Source of the DNA: Alphaproteobacteria bacterium
Lineage (GTDB): Bacteria; Pseudomonadota; Alphaproteobacteria; Rhodobacterales; Rhodobacteraceae
Length of the DNA: 64,000 nucleotides
Reading direction: 5' to 3'
Assembly: GCA_030425925.1 (NCBI GenBank)
Contig: JAUHZO010000002.1
Span: 62,001 to 126,000 of the forward strand
In this document: positions 27,605-36,389 of the stretch, piece by piece
How the letters are laid out: every line of letters starts with the position of its first letter
How positions within the stretch are numbered: position 1 is the stretch's first letter
Translations under genes and position numbers: made by a program
The notes under the pieces: model-generated
What the model was told of the DNA's origin: nothing
Seen by the model: only the letters and a program-made list of their open reading frames with translations
The model's database searches: none

Positions 27605-27668
27605 GAGGATGGGTGCGATCACCCATCCTACAGGGGGCCACGTAGGATGGGTGATCCTCACCCATCCG
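27605..27668. repeat. double-hairpin palindromic repeat (GGATGGGTG type)
   Basis: Two hairpins, GGATGGGTG-cgat-CACCCATCC (27607-27628) and GGATGGGTG-atcct-CACCCATCC (27645-27667). They also pair with each other through a perfect 15-base inverted repeat (27617-27631 with 27642-27656). It lies between pcaD and the FKBP gene. The same core forms the glyA terminator at 48906-48926. Confidence 0.85.
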
Positions 27669-27673
27669 CGCCG

Positions 27674-28102
27674 TCAGGCGATGGCCACCAGTTCGATGTC
27701 AAAGGTCAGGTCCTTGCCGGCCAGCGGGTGATTGGCGTCCAGAGTCACCTCGGTCTCGGTCACGTCGGCGACGACGACCTGCAGTGTCTGGCCGGTGGGG
27801 GTCTGCACCTGCAGCTGCGTGCCCAGATCGAGCGGGATGTGATCCGGGATCTCGGTCCGCGGCACCGCCTGGCGCGCCGCCGGATCGGCCTGGCCATAGG
27901 CGTCGTCGGCGGCCACGGAAACCGATTTCGTCTCGCCCACCTGCATGCCGGGCAGCGCCTGGTCGAGGCCCGGGATGATCTGGCCCGACCCCACGGTGAA
28001 TTCCAGCGGATCGCGGCCCGCGCTGGAATCGAAGGTGGTGCCGTCGGAAAGCGTGCCGGTGTAATGGATGCGAACGGTGTCGCCGGTCTTGACCTGCGTC
28101 AT
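27674..28102 (-). CDS. FKBP-type peptidyl-prolyl cis-trans isomerase (SlyD-like)
   Basis: Prolyl isomerase of 142 residues with the SlyD layout: FKBP part VRIHYTGTLSDGTTFDSSAG, then an inserted-flap region (IPGLDQALPGMQVGETKSV, DDAYGQADP) and the closing strand VTLDANHPLAGKDLTFDIEL. It has no signal peptide and lacks the His-rich metal tail of E. coli SlyD. The start has GGAGCCCCC upstream. It probably acts as a cytoplasmic folding helper. The promoter faces that of the divergent dehalogenase gene across 190 bases. Confidence 0.92.
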   Translation of the reverse strand: MTQVKTGDTVRIHYTGTLSDGTTFDSSAGRDPLEFTVGSGQIIPGLDQALPGMQVGETKSVSVAADDAYGQADPAARQAVPRTEIPDHIPLDLGTQLQVQTPTGQTLQVVVADVTETEVTLDANHPLAGKDLTFDIELVAIA

Positions 28103-28293
28103 GGGGGCTCCGAGTCTGTTGGGGGGATGGGTTGGCGAGGCCGGCGCATGCCGGGTGCTCGCAGCGGGTGGGGCCAGCCTAGGGGCAAATCCGTCCGGGG
28201 CAAAGCGCAGCCGCTGCGACCGATCCGCCCGGTCGGGGCTTTTCCCCCCTGCGGTCCCGTGCCAGTCTGGCCGCGACAAGGGGAGGACCAACC

Positions 28294-28971
28294 ATGACGA
28301 TCGAGGTCTGCGTGTTCGATGCCTATGGCACGCTGTTCGACGTGGCCGCCGCGGCGCGGCAGGCGGCGAGCGAGCCCGGGCAGGACCGGCTGGCCGCCAT
28401 CTGGCCCGAACTGGCCGAGGACTGGCGGCGCAAGCAGCTGGAATACAGCTGGCTGCGCGCGGTCACCGGCGATTACGTGCCGTTCTGGCAGGTCACCTGC
28501 GACGGGCTCGACTGGGCGATGGACCGCGCGGGCCTCGACGATCCGGAACTGCGCGAGCGGCTTCTGGCGCTCTACTGGGAGCTTGCGGCCTATCGCGACG
28601 TGCCCGGCACGCTGGCGCGGCTCAAGGCGGCGGGCAAGGCCTGTGCGATCCTGTCCAATGGCAGCCGCGACATGCTGGAGGGCGCGGTAGACAGCGCCGG
28701 GATCGGTCTTTATCTCGACGCGGTCCTGTCGGTGGACGCCGTTGGCGTCTTCAAGCCCGCCGCCGCGGTCTATGACCTTGTCGGGGCCCGGTTCGGCTGC
28801 GCGCGCGAGGCGGTTCTGTTCGTGTCGTCGAATGGCTGGGACGCGGGCTGTGCCGCGTCCTACGGGTTCCGCAGCGTCTGGGTGAACCGGTCCGGACAGC
28901 CGCAGGACCGGCTGATGGCGTCTCCGGCGCATGTGCTGTCCGATCTTGCCACTCTGCCGGACCTGCTCTGA
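28294..28971 (+). CDS. haloacid dehalogenase type II
   Basis: HAD-superfamily hydrolase most like L-2-haloacid dehalogenases, which swap the halogen of L-2-haloalkanoates for hydroxyl. The nucleophile D9 sits in CVFDAYGTLFD; the second motif is ILSNGSRDML, the lysine motif VGVFKPAAAVYDL and the closing motif FVSSNGWDAGCAASYGF, where the SSNxWD block is the dehalogenase hallmark. It has 225 residues. GGGGAGG precedes the ATG. Its stop shares one base with the start of the next gene (TGATG). Confidence 0.9.
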   Translation: MTIEVCVFDAYGTLFDVAAAARQAASEPGQDRLAAIWPELAEDWRRKQLEYSWLRAVTGDYVPFWQVTCDGLDWAMDRAGLDDPELRERLLALYWELAAYRDVPGTLARLKAAGKACAILSNGSRDMLEGAVDSAGIGLYLDAVLSVDAVGVFKPAAAVYDLVGARFGCAREAVLFVSSNGWDAGCAASYGFRSVWVNRSGQPQDRLMASPAHVLSDLATLPDLL

Positions 28972-29795
28972 TGCCGCGCTTCGTGACCTCGGACGGGGTG
29001 GCGCTGGCCTATAGCGACGAGGGCGCGGGCCTGCCGCTGCTGTGCCTTGCGGGTCTGACCCGCAATGCGCGCGATTTCGACTTTGTCGCGCCGCATCTGA
29101 CCGGGCTGCGGCTGATCCGGATGGATTATCGCGGTCGCGGCCTGTCGGACCATGCGCCCTGGCAAAGCTATGACATCCGCGTCGAGGCGCGGGATGCGCT
29201 GGAGCTGCTGGACCATCTGGGCCTGGCGCAGGCGGCCATCCTGGGCACCTCGCGCGGGGGGCTGATCGCCATGTGGCTGGCGCATGTGGCAAAGGACCGC
29301 CTGCTGGGCGTCGCGCTGAACGATATCGGCCCCGAGATCGCGCCGGAGGGGCTGCGCCTGATCGAAAGCTATCTGGGCCGCCGCCCGGCGCAAACCACGC
29401 TGGAAGAAGTTGCGGCGCGGCGGGCCGAAAGGATGACCGGGTTTGCGGGGGTCCCGCCGGAGCGCTGGCGGGCCGAGGCGGACCGGCTGTTCGTGCAGAC
29501 GGCGGACGGGCTGGACCTGCCCTATGACCCCGCCCTGCGCGACGCCTACCTGCAGCACGGCCCGCAGCCGCTGGCCGACATGTGGCCCTGCTTTGACGCG
29601 TTGGAAGGGCTGCCGCTGTGCGCGCTGCGCGGCGCGCGGTCCGACATCCTGCCGCGCGCCTGTTTCGACGAGATGCGCCGGAGGCGGCCGGACATGGTGG
29701 CAGCCGAGGTGCCCGATCGCGGCCATGTGCCGTTCCTGGACGAACCCGACTCGCTGGCCGCGCTGCAGCGCTGGATCGCGCTGTTGCCCCGCTGA
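28971..29795 (+). CDS. alpha/beta hydrolase
   Basis: Hydrolase of 274 residues with the epoxide hydrolase/lactonase pattern: DYRGRGLSDHAPW, nucleophile S94 in GTSRGG and a terminal His in DRGHVPFLDEP. Ser rather than Asp as nucleophile argues for an esterase or lactonase. It starts one base inside the dehalogenase stop codon and so is made from the same mRNA. It converges with truB, 24 bases away. Substrate unknown. Confidence 0.87.
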   Translation: MPRFVTSDGVALAYSDEGAGLPLLCLAGLTRNARDFDFVAPHLTGLRLIRMDYRGRGLSDHAPWQSYDIRVEARDALELLDHLGLAQAAILGTSRGGLIAMWLAHVAKDRLLGVALNDIGPEIAPEGLRLIESYLGRRPAQTTLEEVAARRAERMTGFAGVPPERWRAEADRLFVQTADGLDLPYDPALRDAYLQHGPQPLADMWPCFDALEGLPLCALRGARSDILPRACFDEMRRRRPDMVAAEVPDRGHVPFLDEPDSLAALQRWIALLPR

Positions 29796-29819
29796 CGGAC
29801 GGGCGTCCGGTGGCGGGGC

Positions 29820-30743
29820 TCAGCCTCTGGGCGCGGGCGGGTGGAACACCCGCACCGGGTGCAACTCGCCGCAGCGGTAAACGCCCACCGCCACCGCCTG
29901 CCCGTCGTGGGCGGCCCAGGCGGTGTCGCCATAGGCGATCTCGACCGAGGGCAGCACCATGCCGGGATTGCCGTTGCGCAGCCGCACGGCCCCCTCTTCG
30001 GTGGCGGTCAGGCGGGGCAGATCGGCCAGACCGGCCTCCACCGGCAACAGCCGCGCGTCTAGATCGGGGCTGCGCGCCAGCGCGTCGATCTGGTCTGTCG
30101 TCACCGCCTGGTCGAGGTCGAACGGGCCCGACCAGATCCGCCGCAACGCCGCGACATGGCCATGGCACCCCAGCACCTCGCCCAGGTCGCGGGCGATGGC
30201 GCGCACATAGCCGCCCTTGCCGCAGGTCATCTCCAGCGCCACGTGATCGGCATCCGGCCGGTCCGTCATCACCAGTTCCTCGACCCAGAGCGGGCGGGCG
30301 GCCAGGGCAACCTCTTCGCCGTCCCGGGCCAGCTTGTAGGCGCGCTGGCCGTCGATCTTGACGGCGGAATATTTCGGCGGAACCTGTTCGATCTGGCCCA
30401 CGAAGCCGTGCAGGGCCTCCTTGATGGCCGCGTCATCGGGGCGGGCGGCGCTTTGAGCGGTGATCTCGCCTTCGGCATCGTCGGTATTCGTGGCCTGGCC
30501 CAGGCGGACGGTGAAGGTATAGGCCTTCAGCGCATCGGTGATGTAGGGCACGGTCTTTGTGGCCTCGCCCAGCGCCACGGCCAGCAGGCCGGTCGCCTCG
30601 GGATCAAGCGTGCCGGCATGGCCGGCCTTTTGTGCGTCCAGCGCCCAGCGGACCTTGCCCACAACCGCGGTCGAGGTCATGCCCCGCGGCTTGTCGACGA
30701 TCAGCCAGCCGGAAATGTCGCGTCCCTTGCGCTTGCGTGCCAT
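29820..30743 (-). CDS. truB: tRNA pseudouridine-55 synthase
   Basis: Converts U55 in the T loop of tRNAs to pseudouridine. The N-terminus ([20 protein letters not shown]) and the catalytic motif [13 protein letters not shown] with D47 are diagnostic, followed by [20 protein letters not shown] and the [10 protein letters not shown] region. The 307 residues are typical. The start is the ATG of [12 protein letters not shown]. In many bacteria truB lies with rbfA/infB; here it stands alone, with a LysR-type gene upstream on the same strand. Confidence 0.96.
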   Translation of the reverse strand: MARKRKGRDISGWLIVDKPRGMTSTAVVGKVRWALDAQKAGHAGTLDPEATGLLAVALGEATKTVPYITDALKAYTFTVRLGQATNTDDAEGEITAQSAARPDDAAIKEALHGFVGQIEQVPPKYSAVKIDGQRAYKLARDGEEVALAARPLWVEELVMTDRPDADHVALEMTCGKGGYVRAIARDLGEVLGCHGHVAALRRIWSGPFDLDQAVTTDQIDALARSPDLDARLLPVEAGLADLPRLTATEEGAVRLRNGNPGMVLPSVEIAYGDTAWAAHDGQAVAVGVYRCGELHPVRVFHPPAPRG

Positions 30744-30795
30744 GTCGTGCCCTTGCCTGGTGAAGACGGCGGGGTAGCAATGCCGGGCAGGGCTG

Positions 30796-31620
30796 TCAAT
30801 CGTCGCGAAGGCAGGCCCGCAGCGCATCGAGCGCGGCGCGGATCGGCGGATCATGGCGGGCCTCGTGGTGGCTGACCAGCCATTCCTCGTGGTCCAGCGC
30901 CGGGATCGGGTCGGTGCGCCGCATCAGGCCGGGTTCGCCATCGCCGATGAAGCAGGGCAGCACCACGCAGCCGAACCCGGCAAGGGCAAGATCGAGGCAG
31001 AGCCGCGGGTCCGAAGCGGTGCAGCGGATCTCGTCACCATGGGTGTCGTGCAGCCAGCGCTGCGAGCGAGGCAGGTCGGCGTCGCGGGGCAGTGCCACAA
31101 AGCCCGTGACCTGCGTGGTGCAGGCATAGACCGCGTGCCGGATGCGGCGCATCTTTTGCCGCGCCAGCCAGGGATGGTCGGGCGGGGTGTTGCGGATGCC
31201 GATATCCGCCTCGCGCCGGGCGAGATCGAGGGCGGCGTTCGAGGGCACGAAGGCCGGGGTCCAGAGGGCGGGATCGGGCCGCGGCAGGTGCCGTGCAATA
31301 TGGCGGGAGGTCCAGAACCCGGCGGTGATGCGCACGGGGACCGGCCCGCGGGCGGCGTCTTGCCAGCGCGCGACCCGGCGGGCCACCTCGTGCAGGCCCG
31401 CCGCCTCTTGCGCCAGGGCGCGCCCTTCGGCGCTGAGCGCATAGCCGGCCTTGCCGCGCAGGAAAAGCGCGCGGCCAGTGTGGCGCTCCAGCGCTGTCAT
31501 GCGGCGCGACAGGGTCGGCAGCGGGATGGCGGCGCGGCGCGCGGCCTCGGTCAGCGAGGCGCTTTCAGCGACCAGGAGGAACAGCGCGAGATCGTCGAAA
31601 CGGAGAGAGCTTTCATTCAT
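30796..31620 (-). CDS. LysR-family transcriptional regulator
   Basis: Regulator of 274 residues with an N-terminal LysR helix-turn-helix ([34 protein letters not shown]) and a periplasmic-binding-protein-like effector domain that is shorter than usual. ATG at 31620 (MNESSLRF) is chosen; one more in-frame ATG exists 30 bases upstream. A perfect palindrome overlaps the start codon and may be its own operator. The divergent gene begins at 31711 and may be a target. Confidence 0.86.
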   Translation of the reverse strand: MNESSLRFDDLALFLLVAESASLTEAARRAAIPLPTLSRRMTALERHTGRALFLRGKAGYALSAEGRALAQEAAGLHEVARRVARWQDAARGPVPVRITAGFWTSRHIARHLPRPDPALWTPAFVPSNAALDLARREADIGIRNTPPDHPWLARQKMRRIRHAVYACTTQVTGFVALPRDADLPRSQRWLHDTHGDEIRCTASDPRLCLDLALAGFGCVVLPCFIGDGEPGLMRRTDPIPALDHEEWLVSHHEARHDPPIRAALDALRACLRDD

Positions 31621-31626
31621 GAAAGC
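31609..31626. promoter_or_regulatory. perfect palindrome over LysR start codon
   Basis: GCTTTCAT-tc-ATGAAAGC is an 8+8 inverted repeat that contains the start codon of the LysR gene. A related imperfect form, GCTTTCA-aagg-TGAAAC, lies at about 31692-31709 just before the divergent small gene. The pairing fits an autoregulatory LysR site with a second half near the target promoter, but this is inference. Confidence 0.45.
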
Positions 31627-31710
31627 AGGGTTGCGCAGCTGGCCGGTCAATTCAAGCGCAAGCGGCTGTTATTCAGGGAGCGCGACCAGAACAGCTTTCA
31701 AAGGTGAAAC

Positions 31711-31920
31711 ATGATCTACGTGCTTCCAACGCAGCCAGCCTATGTCGCGGCACCCGAGAACGACGAACGCGCCCGGATCCGCCGCCGCGTCGACAGCCGC
31801 CGCAAATGGGCACGGCGCGCGCGCTGGCTTCGTTTCAAGGCCTTTGTGTTCGGGCGTCGCAGGATCAGCCGCGCTGGCCGGCAAACCGGCCTTGCCAGTC
31901 TTCGCGTTCGGCATCCGTGA
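31711..31920 (+). CDS. small arginine-rich hypothetical protein
   Basis: A 69-residue open frame divergent from the LysR gene. It starts [20 protein letters not shown] and continues into a strongly basic part ([20 protein letters not shown], then [17 protein letters not shown]). AGGTG lies 7 bases before the ATG. The last 56 bases overlap the 3' end of metG on the other strand. It is not recognised as a known family. The basic character could mean binding to nucleic acid or membrane. A spurious frame cannot be excluded. Confidence 0.45.
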   Translation: MIYVLPTQPAYVAAPENDERARIRRRVDSRRKWARRARWLRFKAFVFGRRRISRAGRQTGLASLRVRHP

Positions 31921-33577
31921 TCTTGCGGAAGGTCACCTCGGGCACGTCGAACGCGTGGCCGGCGGGCAGGGCGGTCAGGGCCTGGGCCACGTCCTCGGGC
32001 CAGGCCGCGTCTTCGGCGCGCATCGCCTTGAGCAGGTCGCTCGATGCGTCGGGGATGAACGGCGCCGAGATCACGGCATAAAGCCGGACAAGGTTCAGCG
32101 CGAGGCGGATCTGCATCTGGGCCTTGGCCTCGTCGGTCTTGATGGTGGACCACGGGGCCACCTCTTGCAGGTATTCGTTGCCCAGTACCCAGGCGGCGCG
32201 CAGGGCGGTGGCGGCCTTGCGGATCTCGATCGCTTCCATGTGGGTTTCGTATTCGCGCACTTTCGCGGTCAGGTCGGCGATCAGGCGCGCCTCGTCGGGC
32301 CCTTGCGCGCCCGCCTCGGGAACGCTGGTGCCGAATTTCGAGCGGCAGAACTTGGTCACGCGGCTGGCGAAATTGCCCAGCACATCGGCCAGGTCCTTGT
32401 TGACCGAGGTCTGGAAATTCTCCCAGGTGAATTCGCTGTCGGAGGTTTCCGGCACGTGGGAGAGCAGCCACCAGCGCCAGTAATCCGCCGGCAGGATTTC
32501 CAGCGCCTGGTCCATGAACACGCCGCGCCCGCGGCTGGTGCTGAACTGGCCGCCATCATAGTTGAGGTAGTTGAAGGACTTGATGTAATCCACCAGCTTC
32601 CACGGCTCGGCGCTGCCCAGGATCGTGACCGGGAAGCTGAGCGTGTGGAAGGGAACGTTGTCCTTGCCCATGAATTGGGTGTAGCGCACGTCGTCCGCGC
32701 CCTTGTCGGTGCGCCACCAGCGTTCCCAGTCCTGCCCTTTCCCGGCATCCACCCATTCCTGTGCGCAGGCGATGTATTCGATGGGGGCGTCGAACCAGAC
32801 GTAGAAAACCTTGCCCTCCATCCCCGGCCAGGGCTGGTCGCCCTTCATCACCGGCACGCCCCAGTCCAGATCGCGGGTGATCCCGCGATCCTGCAACCCG
32901 TCCCCGTCATTGAGCCATTTCTTGGCGATCGAGGTGGTCAGCACCGGCCAGCCCTGCCGGGTGTCGATCCATTCTTCCAGCCGCTCCTTCATCACGGACT
33001 GGCGCAGATACAGATGCTTGGTCTCGCGCATTTCCAGGTCGGTGGAGCCCGAGATGGTCGAGCGCGGGTTGATCAGGTCGACCGGGTCCAGCTGCTTGGT
33101 GCAGTTGTCGCACTGGTCGCCGCGGGCCGAGTCAAAGCCGCAATTCGGGCAGGTGCCCTCGATATACCGGTCCGGCAGGAAACGGCCATCGGCGTGGGAG
33201 TACATCTGCGTTTCGCTGACTTCGCGGATCAGCCCGGCCGCGTCGAGTCGGGCGGCGAAATGCTGGGTCAGCGTGTGGTTCTGCGGGCTGGACGAGCGGC
33301 CGAAATGGTCGAAGGACAGGCGAAAGCCCTCGGCCAGGTCGCTTTGCACCTGCCACATCTCGGCGCAATACTCGGCCACCGGCTTGCCGGCCTTGGCGGC
33401 GGCCAGTTCGGCGGGCGTGCCATGTTCGTCAGTGGCGCAGAGGAACAGCACCTCGTGACCTCGCGCGCGCAGGTAGCGGGCGTAGAGATCGGCGGGCAGC
33501 TGAGAGCCCACGAGGTTGCCCAGATGCTTGACCCCGTTGATATAAGGGATCGCCGAAGTGATGAGATGCCGTGCCAT
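31865..33577 (-). CDS. metG: methionyl-tRNA synthetase
   Basis: Charges tRNA-Met. The HIGH-like motif is HLGN in [15 protein letters not shown], the zinc knuckle is [17 protein letters not shown], and the KMSKS equivalent is FSTSRG in [15 protein letters not shown]. The protein has 570 residues and lacks the C-terminal tRNA-binding (Trbp111) domain of longer forms. The start [15 protein letters not shown] is the family N-terminus. It stands alone on the minus strand. Confidence 0.96.
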   Translation of the reverse strand: MARHLITSAIPYINGVKHLGNLVGSQLPADLYARYLRARGHEVLFLCATDEHGTPAELAAAKAGKPVAEYCAEMWQVQSDLAEGFRLSFDHFGRSSSPQNHTLTQHFAARLDAAGLIREVSETQMYSHADGRFLPDRYIEGTCPNCGFDSARGDQCDNCTKQLDPVDLINPRSTISGSTDLEMRETKHLYLRQSVMKERLEEWIDTRQGWPVLTTSIAKKWLNDGDGLQDRGITRDLDWGVPVMKGDQPWPGMEGKVFYVWFDAPIEYIACAQEWVDAGKGQDWERWWRTDKGADDVRYTQFMGKDNVPFHTLSFPVTILGSAEPWKLVDYIKSFNYLNYDGGQFSTSRGRGVFMDQALEILPADYWRWWLLSHVPETSDSEFTWENFQTSVNKDLADVLGNFASRVTKFCRSKFGTSVPEAGAQGPDEARLIADLTAKVREYETHMEAIEIRKAATALRAAWVLGNEYLQEVAPWSTIKTDEAKAQMQIRLALNLVRLYAVISAPFIPDASSDLLKAMRAEDAAWPEDVAQALTALPAGHAFDVPEVTFRKITDAEREDWQGRFAGQRG

Positions 33578-33768
33578 GCGCTGTCCCCGTCCGTGTCGGG
33601 GCTGGCTTTAGCGCAGGTCGGGGCGGCGTGCCAGTGGCGCGACGCCGCTCCGGGACGGGAACGGCCCGAAATTCCGCGTCACCCGGCTGTGCGAACCGTC
33701 TTCGACACGGTCGGGCGGCACCTCGGGCAGGTGCCGGTTTGTCGGCATCCGTCAGTCATCAGAGTGAA

Positions 33769-33790
33769 GCGGGCGGCCAATGCCGCCCGC
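33769..33790 (-). terminator. hairpin after RTX gene
   Basis: GCGGGCGGC-caat-GCCGCCCGC, 9+9 perfect stem, starts about 10 bases beyond the RTX stop on the minus strand. No U tract follows. Confidence 0.6.
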
Positions 33791-33799
33791 GCCCATGAA

Positions 33800-35407
33800 T
33801 TACAGCACGAAATCCGTTGCGTCCACAACGGTCACCCCGTTCAGCTGCAGCCGCGCATCTTCGGTGCCGTTGCCGTCGATGTCGAACCGCACGATGGCGT
33901 TGGCACCGCCCGAGACGTTGAAGTAGATCGACGGCCCGGTGGCGGTAAACCCGGCCATGCCGTTGAAGGTGAACGCCTCGGACGTGTTGATTTCCGACAC
34001 GTCGATCAGGTCGATCCCCCTCTGGAAATCCTGGATGTAGTCGCGGGCCGCGCCCGCGCCCAGTTCCGAGCCGGCCTCGAACACGAAGACATCGGCGCCC
34101 TGCTGGCCGCGCAGCACGTCCTGACCGTTGCCGGCAAGGATCGTGTCGTCGCCCAGGCCGCCCAGGATCGTGTCGTCGCCGCCTTCGCCCTGCAGCACGT
34201 CATTGCCGGCATTGCCGTACAGCAGGTCGCGCCCGGTGCCGCCGCGCAGGTCGTCATCGCCCTGCCGACCGCGCAGCTCGTCATTGCCGCCATTGCCGTT
34301 CAGCGCGTTGTCGCCCGCATTGCCTTCGACATAGTTGCCGATGTCGTCCGCCTCGACACCGTAATCGCCGGTGCCGGTCAGGAAGATGCGTTCGAAGTTC
34401 ACCGCGTTCGACACGTTGGTCGCGGCCCAGAGCGTGTCGACATCGTCGCCGCCGTCCAGCCCGTTGTGCTGTTCGTTGTCGATCAGGAAGGTGTCGTCGC
34501 CGGTGCCGCCCGCGACGATGGCCCCCACCGCGTCGACAATGCCGCCGCGCCCGTCGAAGGTGTCGTTGCCACCGCCCAGATCGACGCCGCCGCGCAGGAT
34601 GCCGCCGTTCCACATGGTGTCGTTGCCCGCCCCCAGAAAGACGTGGCCGACGACCTCGCCCTCGTTGAGGAAACGTTCCTCGACAAAGCCGAGGCTGTCA
34701 TAGGCCACGTTCTGCAACCGCTCGGCATCGAACCCGCCCGAGATCAGGCCGAAATTGCTGATGCCGGCATCGCCGCGGTCGGGAAAGTCGACGATCTCGT
34801 CGGGATCGGGCAGGGCAGAGCCGCCGACAACGATGGCCGCGCCCGAGGTCGCCATGATCTCGGCCCCGTCATCGTTGACGATGGTGGTCTGCACGCCGGT
34901 GTTCTCGACATGGATCGCGTTGCCGCCATCGCCCAGGGCGCTGATGATGCCGGCATTTTCGATCGAGAAGCGGGCATCGACAAAGCCGCGGTCGTCAAAC
35001 ACCGGGCCCGAGCGCAGGACGACGCCCCCGGCCCCCTGGCCCAGGGCCGCGATATCGCCGCGGTTGACCAGGTTGAAATCGCCGATCGGGCTGCCGTCGC
35101 CGGCGGGCGAGTTTTCGATCGCGGCCACCAGCGTGCCGGTCACGTCGCCGGTGTCGCCGACAAAGATGTCGCCGCCGGACACTTCCTCGCCCATGCGGAT
35201 GCCCCACTGGTCACCATGCACGGTGCCGTGGATCACCAGGTTGTTGTTGGCAAAGGCCCGGATGCCGATGGAATCGAGCGCGCCGAAGCCGCTTTCGACG
35301 GTGCTGATGATGGTTGTGCCGGACAACAGGATGCCGGTATCGCCAATGCCGCCCAGGGTGGCGACGGTGCCGGGGCCTATGCCGCCGGGAAAGACTGTGG
35401 TGGGCAT
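33800..35407 (-). CDS. RTX calcium-binding protein with N-terminal beta-helix-like region
   Basis: Probable type I-secreted protein of 535 residues with no signal peptide. Residues 1-330 are glycine- and Asn-rich with repeated VxNxGxI/GxI-type units (NLVNRGDIAALGQGAGGVVL, FSIENAGIISALGDGGNAIH), suggesting a parallel beta-helix. Residues 340-470 carry RTX nonapeptides (GNGGNDELRGRQGDDDLRGG, DDTILGGLGDDTILAGNGQD). The C-terminus (FQRGIDLIDVSEINTSEAF onward, ending VTVVDATDFVL) resembles RTX C-terminal secretion domains. AGAGGAAAAACC precedes the ATG. No type I export genes adjoin it. Function unknown; an adhesin or surface-layer role is possible. Confidence 0.82.
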   Translation of the reverse strand: MPTTVFPGGIGPGTVATLGGIGDTGILLSGTTIISTVESGFGALDSIGIRAFANNNLVIHGTVHGDQWGIRMGEEVSGGDIFVGDTGDVTGTLVAAIENSPAGDGSPIGDFNLVNRGDIAALGQGAGGVVLRSGPVFDDRGFVDARFSIENAGIISALGDGGNAIHVENTGVQTTIVNDDGAEIMATSGAAIVVGGSALPDPDEIVDFPDRGDAGISNFGLISGGFDAERLQNVAYDSLGFVEERFLNEGEVVGHVFLGAGNDTMWNGGILRGGVDLGGGNDTFDGRGGIVDAVGAIVAGGTGDDTFLIDNEQHNGLDGGDDVDTLWAATNVSNAVNFERIFLTGTGDYGVEADDIGNYVEGNAGDNALNGNGGNDELRGRQGDDDLRGGTGRDLLYGNAGNDVLQGEGGDDTILGGLGDDTILAGNGQDVLRGQQGADVFVFEAGSELGAGAARDYIQDFQRGIDLIDVSEINTSEAFTFNGMAGFTATGPSIYFNVSGGANAIVRFDIDGNGTEDARLQLNGVTVVDATDFVL

Positions 35408-35572
35408 GGTTTTTCCTCTCGCAATTCTGCCCCGGTCTCCGGGGCGCTTGAAATGGCGCCACCCGGACATCAGGCCGGAAATCGTGCAGGAGGGCCCGCA
35501 GGCGGCACGCAGAGCATACCACGACTCGGCTGCAATTCAGGGCAGAAATACCCGACTTGCGCGGCCTCGGCC

Positions 35573-36319
35573 TTATTGCGCCGAATAGCCCCCGTCGACG
35601 ACATGGTAGCTGCCGGTGATGAAACCGGCCTCGTCCGACAGCAGGAACAGCGCGAACGCGGCGATTTCGTCCACCGTGCCGAACCGGCCCATGGGATGCA
35701 TCTTGGCAATCGCGGCCTGGGTCGGGGCGTCGAAATGGCGGTCGATCAGGGGCGTGGCGGTAAAGGCGGGGCCGATGGCGTTCACCCGCACGCCGCGCCG
35801 CGCATATTCCAGCCCGGCCACCCGGGTCATGCCCACCACCGCATGTTTCGCCGCGACATAGGCGATGGCATTGGCAAAGCCGACGCAGCCCACGACAGAG
35901 GCCATGTTGAGCACCGATCCGCCGCCCGCGGCCTCGATGGCGGGCAGGCCCGCGCGCAACCCGTAATAGACGCCGTTCATGTTTGTGTCCTGAACCGCCT
36001 GCCAGTCGTCCAGCGGGAGCTTTTCCAGCGGGGCCAGCGTGCCGACGATGCCGGCATTGTTGATCAGGTGGTGCAGGCCGCCAAAACTGTCGGTGGCAAA
36101 GCGGATCATCCGGTCGACCTGGGCCGGGTCGGAAGTATCCGTCTGCAGGGCACGGGCCTCGGGCCCGATTTCGGCGGCGGTCTGTTCCGCGGCCTCGGCC
36201 GCGCGGTCGGCCACCACGACGCGGGCCCCTTCGGCGGCCATCCGGATGGCGATTGCCCGGCCGATCCCGCTGCCGCCGCCGGTGACGACGGCAATCCTGT
36301 CCCTGAAACGCAGGTTCAT
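35573..36319 (-). CDS. SDR-family oxidoreductase
   Basis: Classical short-chain dehydrogenase of 248 residues. The cofactor loop is TGGGSGIGRA, followed by NNAG (LINNAGIVG); the catalytic Ser lies in NMASVVG and the YxxxK motif is YVAAKHAVVG. The acidic end after strand 2 reads VVADRAAE, which favours NAD. The ATG at 36319 is preceded by GAGGGGTGA; a GTG 9 bases further up is less likely. Substrate unknown. It stands between an RTX gene and an MFS gene. Confidence 0.9.
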   Translation of the reverse strand: MNLRFRDRIAVVTGGGSGIGRAIAIRMAAEGARVVVADRAAEAAEQTAAEIGPEARALQTDTSDPAQVDRMIRFATDSFGGLHHLINNAGIVGTLAPLEKLPLDDWQAVQDTNMNGVYYGLRAGLPAIEAAGGGSVLNMASVVGCVGFANAIAYVAAKHAVVGMTRVAGLEYARRGVRVNAIGPAFTATPLIDRHFDAPTQAAIAKMHPMGRFGTVDEIAAFALFLLSDEAGFITGSYHVVDGGYSAQ

Positions 36320-36389
36320 GCGACTCACCCCTCGTGTCGCTGATACTCTTTACGCGGGTGTTTGTGCCTGACGATTAACCTTTAGGCAA

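Noticed and set aside
33578-33768. Possible riboswitch in the gap upstream of metG
   Set aside because: No SAM- or T-box-like conserved core was seen, only GC-rich sequence with weak hairpins.
31742-36343. A 1,533-codon open frame on the plus strand
   Set aside because: It is the antisense of metG, the RTX gene and the SDR gene. High GC removes stops from the opposite strand, and the product has no domain character.
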